DNA of 64,000 nucleotides from Limnanthes douglasii subsp. nivea (lineage: Eukaryota > Streptophyta > Magnoliopsida > Brassicales > Limnanthaceae), in contig JAUPFV010000001.1 in the NCBI GenBank assembly GCA_036936605.1, positions 30,947,900 to 31,011,899 of the forward strand. Direction: 5' to 3'. Shown in pieces: positions 56,430-64,000 of the stretch. Under the pieces are notes generated by a model that worked only from the letters and a program-made list of their open reading frames with translations, searched no databases and was not told the DNA's origin. Both the position numbers and the translations under genes were made by a program. Each line of letters starts with the position of its first letter. Position 1 is the first letter of the stretch.

Positions 56430-57559
56430 TATAATTTAAAAATTAAGTTTTTATTAAAAATTAAGTTTTCAATTTATATTTATATTTATATTTTTTATTT
56501 TACTGAACGAATTTTTTATTGCGAAATGTAAGGCCAATGATCATTGAGTTACAAATGAATAGATCATTTGTTTGATCCAGTTAATAAGCTGCAGACATCT
56601 AACAATATTTGAAATTAGCTAAAACTTCATGATGATTTTGATTTTGCGTAGCTTAACTCCAGATGAAATCTTTATCTCCCTGATTAATTCCTGAGCAAGT
56701 TGACTTTAATTGCTTGAATTTATATGAGATTTTCAACAACTCCAATTTTGTCCATGAGCTTTTCAACAGCTACAATCTTGTCCATGAGCTTGAAGAAGAG
56801 CCTCCAAATTCTAGCAGAAACCTGAAATTGAAAACATATAAAAGCAGTAACTTGAACAAGTAATAAACAATTACATCAGCAGACAAGATATGAGCTTTAA
56901 ACATATAAGCTCAAATAGCCCAAACCAAAACTCTCTAAAAGCACTATAGCTCTTAAAGGGACTATACAATAATTTTTTTATCAGTTCTCATGTTATTGTT
57001 TTCTAACCCCTAGTATTCCAATTCAAACTTTTAAGTAACATTAAAATTAAGGGGGTTTAGATCATGAGACTCTTTAAGAGTCTTATTTTTTCTTTTTGAT
57101 GATTATGTTTTAGGTCAGGGGTCTTTCCATATCTCTTTCTCACTGAATTTTATTTTTTTCTTGATATTCTTATAGTTTGGAGAAGCCGAGAGACTCATAT
57201 GTAGTGCAACATTTGGAGAATGCAATTCAGGATCCTCATCTGATGAATCTTGAATGCAATTAAACTTGTTTCCAAGTTCAATATATTGGAGGAAATCTAT
57301 TATTTATGTGTTGATATCCAAATATCCAAATGTTTGGATATAAAAGCTAGTAATATTTTTTGAAGACCCATTGTAGGCATTGCCTAATGCAAACTATTGG
57401 TCCTACTCTAAGTGATATTGGTTCTACTATTTCCTCTGGTTCCACTATACGAGGAAACTCTCTATGTTCATTCATGTCTTCTAATATTATTTGGGAGGAA
57501 AACTATTTTTTTCTAATTATAAGAGAAGTAGCATAACACTCTTTAGGAATCACTATGAT

Positions 57560-59345
57560 CCCTCTGTTTAGTATATATCATAGGCATTGACGCATATTAG
57601 ATAGATGGTATGCATCTTGTTGAGCCGTATGAGTCCAAAGATAATATTTTATGAGAAAGGACCATCAATTACCATGAAAATACAGTACATATTCTTCTAA
57701 CACTACATTGTCCTAAGATGACATCCACTTTTAGTTCATAAAAAAACAAGATCTCGACTCTAGTGAAACTAGTCGAGATCTTTTTGAAGGTGTTAATGGC
57801 GTTATGCCTTATATATGATCATAACTCTCTTTTAAGATGATATTTATCAAGCTTCATGTATCGATTATTATTCTTTTGGTTTTTACTTCAATTATCTTGG
57901 TGATGATGATCTTTACATCTTCATAGGAACCTACTACCCATTTAATTTGTCATCATCGAAGCGGATAGATGGGTATGGATTTCTGTAATATGAGGGAGGA
58001 AAAGGCAGCCTTATCTATTGAACCTTAGGGTATGTTATGTGTCACTTTCGAGAAGAAGTTGTTACTCCAAAAAATGTGTCCACTTAACCTATGGTTCTTA
58101 CTATATACATATTTGGATCATGCTCCAAGTACACATTAGAGTCTTCATAAATGATTAATGTTCGAACACCCGGGAGGAGAAAACTTAATATGTTGCTTAT
58201 GGGGTCAGAACTAGGTGCAGCTGACTGAGTTACTAGATAAGGCTCAAGATTTCGTTTTAAGGCTATATATTCGTTTGTGTAATGACCGTTACCATTCTGA
58301 TACTTTCATAATTTATTTGGGTTTCTCCATTCTCTGATGGTTCGTATTTTTTATGACTTTAGAAAGTAAAACACATCTTTGGCTCGGTCATAAATTAATC
58401 TTATACTTAAGTGACCTTTGTGTATAGGTTTTCCAAACCCTTTGTAGTTCAACACTTTGGACTCCTTGTGGGTCTTATTGTTTCGATTGTTTTTGTTTGG
58501 TTGGAAGGATTGCCGAGTTAAATATTAAGAAGGTTGTCGAGTTGTTTAGACTGAAGTAATAGGTAGGGGTTCAGCTGGTACATAATCTATGTAGTATGAA
58601 TAATATGCATTGTGACTTATCGGTATCCTCACATGCATTATTTTCTCAACTTTTAGTTTTTATACAACCACGGCTAAGAGTTGGCTGAAGGTAAGAGATT
58701 TGCACTTCAGAGTGTTTTTGGCTAAAAGGTTAGGAAAGATTCTCTACCGGTAGAAGACACACACCGCATGATTATGGTATTTTTAAGATGTTATTCTTTT
58801 TTATAACCTTTTTTGTGTAATCTCAAGGACTCTTATTAGACTCATGCTTGTAGTAGATAATGTAATCCCCATCTTTCAGGATTACTTTACTTTCTATAAA
58901 CTAATCTCTCAATAATGTCTAAGGTTTTTCAAAGTTTTAAATTGAGCCCGAGGTAACTAATTAAACCATGTTAAAATACTACCTTAAACGTTCATAGAAA
59001 GATCTTGGAAAATGAGCATATCATCGCCATCAAATCCCAACATCTTGTATTAAAATTATTCGATATAATGCTGGAATTCGTCTATTTTGTTTTACTTATC
59101 CATCTATTATTCATTAAACTTTCGAGGTAGATTTCATACCAATACATTTGGTATTAATATGGACTGAAGAAATATTTTATTGTGTTGTAATCCCTCCATC
59201 GAGGGTAGCCAGAGTTTCGCATACCCAAGATTTGCGGGTTGGCCATAATGATTTTCTCAAGGAAATTTCCAGACCATTTTGAGCCCAACGGGGGCGCTCT
59301 AAAGTTTGTCAATGGGTTTTGCATGAATATTGGATTACCCATCGA
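57560..59345 (-). pseudogene. E7: decayed Gypsy gag-protease relic
   Basis: Minus strand. 59154-59342 reads FRAPPLGSKWSGNFLEKI, matching the gag motif WRASPLSSEILVGNLPKHF of E3. 59000-59070 resembles the FDDDDKLLCRAF and NHIEQFKNFM coding region. 57860-57960 resembles the ILIDTG protease region and the following GPHEDA and DDDM coding stretch of E3 (51655-51770). No open frame remains and LTRs are not found. Confidence 0.65.
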
Positions 59346-60978
59346 GCTTTTTATTTCTCTGTTATTGGGCTATGATCGGGTTGATACATTATTGTGGTGA
59401 TATTTTTTTGCTATTTTAATAAAAATAGTGCATGTGTTGATGATGTTTGCTCATGTTTACCAACCTTATTTTTCAAATCGGCCCCTGAATCGGATGACTC
59501 TCAATACTTTATATTAAGACATCCCATGTTGTCTCTTCTTCCCAGTAACTAAATCTTTCGACATTGGTTTTTTTAAGGCATCCACTAATTGTCTGATCAC
59601 CAGGAATTCCTCCATGTAGTTAATTACAGACTATTCATATGTTATCTCATCATTGTAAATAGATATGCTTCATCGTCACTAGTTGGAACATCAGGTAGTT
59701 GTCGAGTGATTTGGTATGGCAGAAATTTAGTTTTACATTTTTCAAATATGGTATAATATAAAATCTTTTGAAGATGTTTTTAGTCTTATGGAAACCTTTG
59801 ATCTCACACATGTCACCAATGAAGAGGTTGATATTAATCTGACCAAAAAATACAAGTCGTAACAATAAGTTAAAAATGATTAGTTTTTTTTTCAAAATGT
59901 AAAGAGATATCAAACATATAATTTTTAAGATTTTGGGTAGTAAAAATATGATCTTAAGCTCCCAGATTGGAGCTCTTATTTATACAGTTTGATTATATGG
60001 GGAACTGATCATTCATTCAAGGAACAAATATCTAATGTCAATATTCTAGGTCTAAGAATATTATAGTTTTACCTACTTTTCCCTAACTATTGAGCGAACT
60101 AAATTTCTTTGATTCAAACTTATATTTAGTGCAAACATCTAATGCCTATTAAAATTTAGATAATTTATATATTTAGTCATTATCATATATAATTGTAAAC
60201 AATATATATAATTATAGTTCTAGTAACCAAAACATATTTTTTAAGATAATATATTCTTATTTTTGAACATATTTGGCCCAATGTAGCTCTATATGCTTAT
60301 ATGTTTCAATATGTAATGTATGGTTTTAAAATGTCTAATTGGATCCAAATGGATATGAATATGAAGGTATATTCAATAGTTCACAAGTCTATTTTGGTAT
60401 TGTTGAATGAAGTCTACAATTATGTGCATTTTTTCTAAAAAAAATGTAGGATAATCATCTTATTTAAAATATTTATGAAATATACTTATCCCATGAGTTA
60501 TAACATTATTAATTTTACATAAATAAGTTGATATGAATGAATTCGACTATTTTGTGCATATATTAACATTTATACAATACTTCAAATTATTTTTGTTTGA
60601 AATATAATTTATATATTATGATAAATTTATTTTAAGATATATTAGTTTGGTTTTAACTATCACTTTAATAGTATTATAATTTACAAATACAACTTTATCA
60701 TATATAAATTATAACAATTTTGAATATGAAATATATATATATATATCTCCGTTGAGCATTCAATAATATAAATTTCAATAATAATATCTGACGAGTAACA
60801 TTTTCTCATGAATCATCTTTTTAAATATAATTATTATTTTCGATATGTTTATTAATAAATGGATCTCAAAAGACGATATTATGTTTATTAATTAATGTAT
60901 CTCAAAAGACGAGATTCTTGTTCATATCTAGAGCTTAGGCATAACTTTTCTCATTAGTAAATATAATTTTATTTGTAT
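59346..60978. other. AT-rich non-coding DNA
   Basis: No gene recognised. May hold the 5' end of E7. Confidence 0.4.
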
Positions 60979-61468
60979 TGTTAGGATCGAAACCCTAATC
61001 AAACACCATAATCGTTCAAGAAAGAAAAAAGAGAGACAGAGCGAATAATATAAAAAAATTGTATAGAAGGGTGAAAACTTTTACTTATACTAGTACAAAT
61101 AAGATCCGCATTTATCTTTGTTTGTTACATGTTTGACATAATAAATATGGAGTAATATTTTATTAGTAACATACAACTAATTAGTTGTTGTTTGACGTAA
61201 TAAGTGTGGACCTAATTAATTATAATTAAATATAAATCTATATTTTAAGCTTTATAATTATACAGATATTATGTATATAATATAACATTATATTAAAAAC
61301 AAAGAGAGAAGTAGTCGCAGGAGGCGGCTAGGATTTTGTTTTTTATTAGAAATTGTTCCTTTTTGTTTTATTGATGCATTAGAGATGTTAACTCAATAGT
61401 AAGGCTCTCAATATATAGAGAACTTAGAGGCATATACAAGGAAACTTAATACACTGAATATTCTAACA
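60979..61468 (-). repeat. E8 3' LTR (~490 bp)
   Basis: Plus-strand ends TGTTAGGATCG and GAATATTCTAACA; on the element strand TGTTAGAATATTC...CGATCCTAACA, with a 6-bp terminal inverted repeat TGTTAG/CTAACA. The right edge is fixed by the purine tract; the left edge is inferred from the terminal repeat. Confidence 0.75.
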
Positions 61469-62260
61469 CTCCCCCTCAAGTTGTGTAGTGGGATCACCAA
61501 TACCCAACTTGGATAAAACTGATTCGAATGTTGTTGCAGCAACCGCTTTTGTCAGAATGTCTGCCAGTTGGTCTTCGGATCTAACAAACGGAAGTTCGAC
61601 TGTCCTATCTTCAATCTTTTCTTTTATGAAGTGCCTATCTATTTCAACGTGCTTTGTTCTATCGTGTTGTACCGGATTCTCTAAAATCTTAATCGCAGCT
61701 TTATTATCGCACATTAACTGAGTTGGACACTTCAGAGGGGATCCAATTTCTTTCATTATCTTCTTTAACCAAAGTATCTCGGTAATCCCCTTAAGGATTC
61801 CTCTAAATTCTGATTCAACACTTGACAGTGATACTACTTTCTGTTTCTTACTCCTCCAAGTCACCAAGTTACCTCCAAGAAGAGTAAAGTAGCCAGCAGT
61901 TGATCGCTTGTTGTTAGGATTCCCTCCCCAATCAACATCTGTGAATACTTCAACATCAAGGTGTCCATTTTTCTTAAAAATTATGCCTCTTCCTGGTGTG
62001 CCTTTGAGATATTGATTAATCCTCATTATTGCCTCCATATGGTGTTCCTGAGGATGATGCATGAACTGGTTAATTATTCCCACCGCGTATGCAATGTCGG
62101 GTCGAGTGCGAGCCAAGTAAATCAATTTTCCCACCAACCTTTGGTACCTTTCTTTACTCGCTGGTCTGGCCCCTTCAATTATCTTTAGTTTGTGATTCAC
62201 AGCCATAGGAGTGTCATTTGGTTTGCAATCCACCATGCCAACTTCAGCTAATAAATCCAA
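61463..62260 (-). CDS. E8 RT end and RNase H (265 codons, open)
   Basis: Open frame covering the RT thumb/connection (LVGKLIYLARTRPDIAYAVG) and RNase H: EVFTDVDWGGNPNNKRSTAG, SLSSVESEFRG, MCDNKAAIKI and the end HVEIDRHFIKEKI then LADILTKA. All RNase H acidic positions (D, E, D) are visible. The last sense codon and the stop (TGT TAG) are the first six bases of the LTR. It is part of a longer polyprotein, broken upstream by a TGA at 62291-62293. Confidence 0.88.
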   Translation of the reverse strand: MDLLAEVGMVDCKPNDTPMAVNHKLKIIEGARPASKERYQRLVGKLIYLARTRPDIAYAVGIINQFMHHPQEHHMEAIMRINQYLKGTPGRGIIFKKNGHLDVEVFTDVDWGGNPNNKRSTAGYFTLLGGNLVTWRSKKQKVVSLSSVESEFRGILKGITEILWLKKIMKEIGSPLKCPTQLMCDNKAAIKILENPVQHDRTKHVEIDRHFIKEKIEDRTVELPFVRSEDQLADILTKAVAATTFESVLSKLGIGDPTTQLEGEC

Positions 62261-63291
62261 TATATATTTCCGTTGGGAGATATAAATCCCTCATCTTGAC
62301 CTAAGAACCTCGATTCCTAGGAAATACTTCAATCCCCCAAGGTCTTTCATTTCGAACTCCTTGAAGAGGTTTTTCCTAAAAGAGCTAATTTCTTCTTCGT
62401 CATTCCCTGTTATAATCATATCGTCGACATATATTATAAGACAAGTGACTAATTCTCCTCTCTTTTTGTAAACAAGGTATGATCCCCATTAATCTGTTTG
62501 TAGCTATACTGCTTCATTGTTATTGTAAATCTCCCAAACCAAGCACGAGGAGACTGTTTGAGCCCATATAATTCCATTTTCAGTTTACATACCTCATTTT
62601 CTTGAAAACCATCAGAGAACCCTGCTAGGGGTTCCATATATACCTCTTCTTCCAAGTCTCCATGTAAGAAAGCATTCTTTACATCAAATTGATGAAGAGG
62701 CCAATCTTTATTCGCGGCTATTGAAAGTAAAACTCTGATAGTGTCAATCTTTGCAACCGGAGAGAACGTTTCAGAGTAGTCTATACCATATGTTTGTGTA
62801 TATCCTTTGGCAACCAATCTTGCCTTGTGTCGCTCAATGGTGCCATCAGATTTATATTTTATATTAAACACCCATCTACACCCGACTGCTTTCTTCCCTT
62901 GTGGTAACACACAATTCTCCCATGTACCATTCATTTTTAGAGTTTCCATTTCGGTATTCATTGCCTCATGCCATTCAGTCATCTTCTTAGCTTCTTGAGC
63001 TGTTTTAGGGATTTGTTCAGACATAATAGTAGCTGAAAACGCCTTTGCAATCTTCGTCATTCTTTTCCTGTTTGTTTTTACCGGATATGTAGAAGCATGA
63101 GGAATGTGTTCCGGTGAATACCGGTTGGGAGGAACTCCTCTATTTTTTCTTGGGGGAAGAACCGGAGTTTGAGTTTCAACAAATGAACTTCCTGAAATGT
63201 CATGGTCAGTAGCATTTTGTGAATTATGACATTGTAAATTGTTTACCTCTTGATGGACATTTTCTTTGGCTGATTCGCTGGTAGTATCCAT
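62261..63291 (-). pseudogene. E8 reverse transcriptase part, broken
   Basis: Contains HEAMNTEMETLKMNGTWE, GCRWVFNIKYKSDGTIERHK, RLVAKGYTQTYGIDY, DVKNAFLHGDLEEEVYM and LKQSPRAWFGRF, then after a one-base frameshift near 62455-62470 an intact YVDDM active site (about 62425). The TGA at 62291-62293 (expected Arg, CGA) is a probable CpG transition. Confidence 0.88.
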
Positions 63292-63460
63292 AACATTTGT
63301 TTCTTGTTGGACATTGTCTTTGGGAGAATCATTGGTGGTAAGAACTGCATCATCACTCTCTTTTATATATTGGAAGAGGCGTGTTCGGTGGCGCCATCTA
63401 CCGACTCTGTCGGCACATCCTCAAAGTAAATTTCATATGGCAACCAGTCGAGTGATTCTT

Positions 63461-63932
63461 TTACTTCCCCCCCTGAGCACGAGATTGGTGGTAAGAAAAA
63501 TAATCGGATTCTAAGAAGTCATAGTCCATGGTGACATGGATTCGACGAGTAACCGGATTGTAACACTGATATCCCATTTGATGAACCCCGTACCCAACGA
63601 ATACACATTTTTCAGCATACGGATTGAGTTTGTTTCGACTAGTTTTAGGGATATGAACAAATACCGAACAACCAAAGACACGAGGTGGTAAGGTCATAAT
63701 AGATGAAATTGTAACTTGGGTGGCAAGCACTTGTAATGGAGTTTTATTTCCTAGACATCGGGTTAGCAAAAGCTTCTGGCCAAAGAGAATGGGGAACTCT
63801 AGATTCAATTATAATAGCACGAGTTTTTTCAAGTAAAGTACGATTTTTTCGTTCTGAAGTACCGTTTTGTTGAGGTGTGTTTGGACAAGTGGTTTGATGG
63901 ATAAGACCATTTGTTTTGAAAAAATTATGCAT
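63461..63932 (-). pseudogene. E8 integrase C-terminal region, broken
   Basis: TTCPNTPQQNGTSERKNRTL (63744-63932) includes the catalytic Glu region. After a frame break with loss of residues near 63750, VFGCSVFVHIPKTSRNKLNP and KCVFVGY follow (to 63461). The segment between 63291 and 63461 is Ser/Pro-rich linker with stops. Confidence 0.85.
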
Positions 63933-64000
63933 TGTTTGGTTGACAAACTCTGTTCCATTATCAGAACGGAGAATTCTTAAAAAAAAATCAAATTGAGTCA

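Larger units (their letters stand above)
55207..57555. other. AT-rich non-coding DNA
   Basis: No gene recognised. Contains two microsatellites (listed separately). Confidence 0.4.
60979..64000 (-). mobile_element. E8: Ty1/Copia retrotransposon, 3' part, running off the right edge
   Basis: On the minus strand: integrase end, RT, RNase H, purine tract TTGAGGGGGAG (61469-61479) and 3' LTR (60979-61468). Copia order (integrase before RT) is clear. The flank TGTAT (60974-60978) is the candidate target duplication; the other side is off-window. Confidence 0.9.

Overview
This window is nuclear DNA of a dicot-like flowering plant. Evidence: an intron-containing Aux/IAA gene, a PLS-class pentatricopeptide-repeat (PPR) gene without introns, AT-rich intergenic DNA, Stowaway and Mutator-like elements, and many LTR retrotransposons. 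The species cannot be named from the sequence. Only two ordinary host genes can be supported; most of the rest is retrotransposon DNA of different ages. Element names E1-E9 are mine.

Layout. 1-10556: two related Ty3/Gypsy elements of the Tat type, both on the minus strand. E1 (1-8107, running off the left edge) is nested in the protease region of E2 (8108-10556). 10557-11833: AT-rich DNA with a degenerate minisatellite. 11834-13865: a 2.0-kb Mutator-like element with imperfect inverted ends and a perfect 10-bp target duplication, ending 113 bp before the start codon of the PPR gene (13969-15966, +). 18630-19621 (-): a complete four-exon Aux/IAA auxin repressor gene. 22540-24480: a decayed Copia element (E9, +). 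25950-41700: an old graveyard holding remains of at least three Gypsy elements (E4 -, E6 +, E5 -) and a tandem repeat of about 215 bp at 32 kb. 42544-54206: E3, a structurally complete Tat-type Gypsy element (11663 bp, minus strand), with 403-bp LTRs differing at two positions and a perfect 5-bp duplication. 54991-55204: a Stowaway-like MITE. 57560-59345: another Gypsy gag-protease relic (E7, -). 60979-64000: the 3' part of a Copia element (E8, -).

The most interesting system is in E3 and, in decayed form, E1. On the coding (minus) strand, gag-protease and pol share one reading frame, separated by one stop codon followed immediately by CAG UUA. This fits the UAG-CAR-YYA leaky-stop context known from tobamoviruses. 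E3 has UAG and E1 has UAA at the equivalent place, yet both keep CAGUUA. On the opposite strand, between pol and the 3' LTR, both carry a long antisense ORF with an intron at the same codon and phase (170 bp in E3, 85 bp in E1). In E3 this ORF also has its own TATA box. Gag-pol and the antisense ORF therefore converge on a 3' region that carries a 47/49-bp tandem array in E3 and a motif shared by three elements.

E3 is recent, but its pol already has two frameshifts and two TGG-to-TAG nonsense changes. Its gag-protease frame is open. E1, E2, E4-E7 and E9 are clearly pseudogenes.
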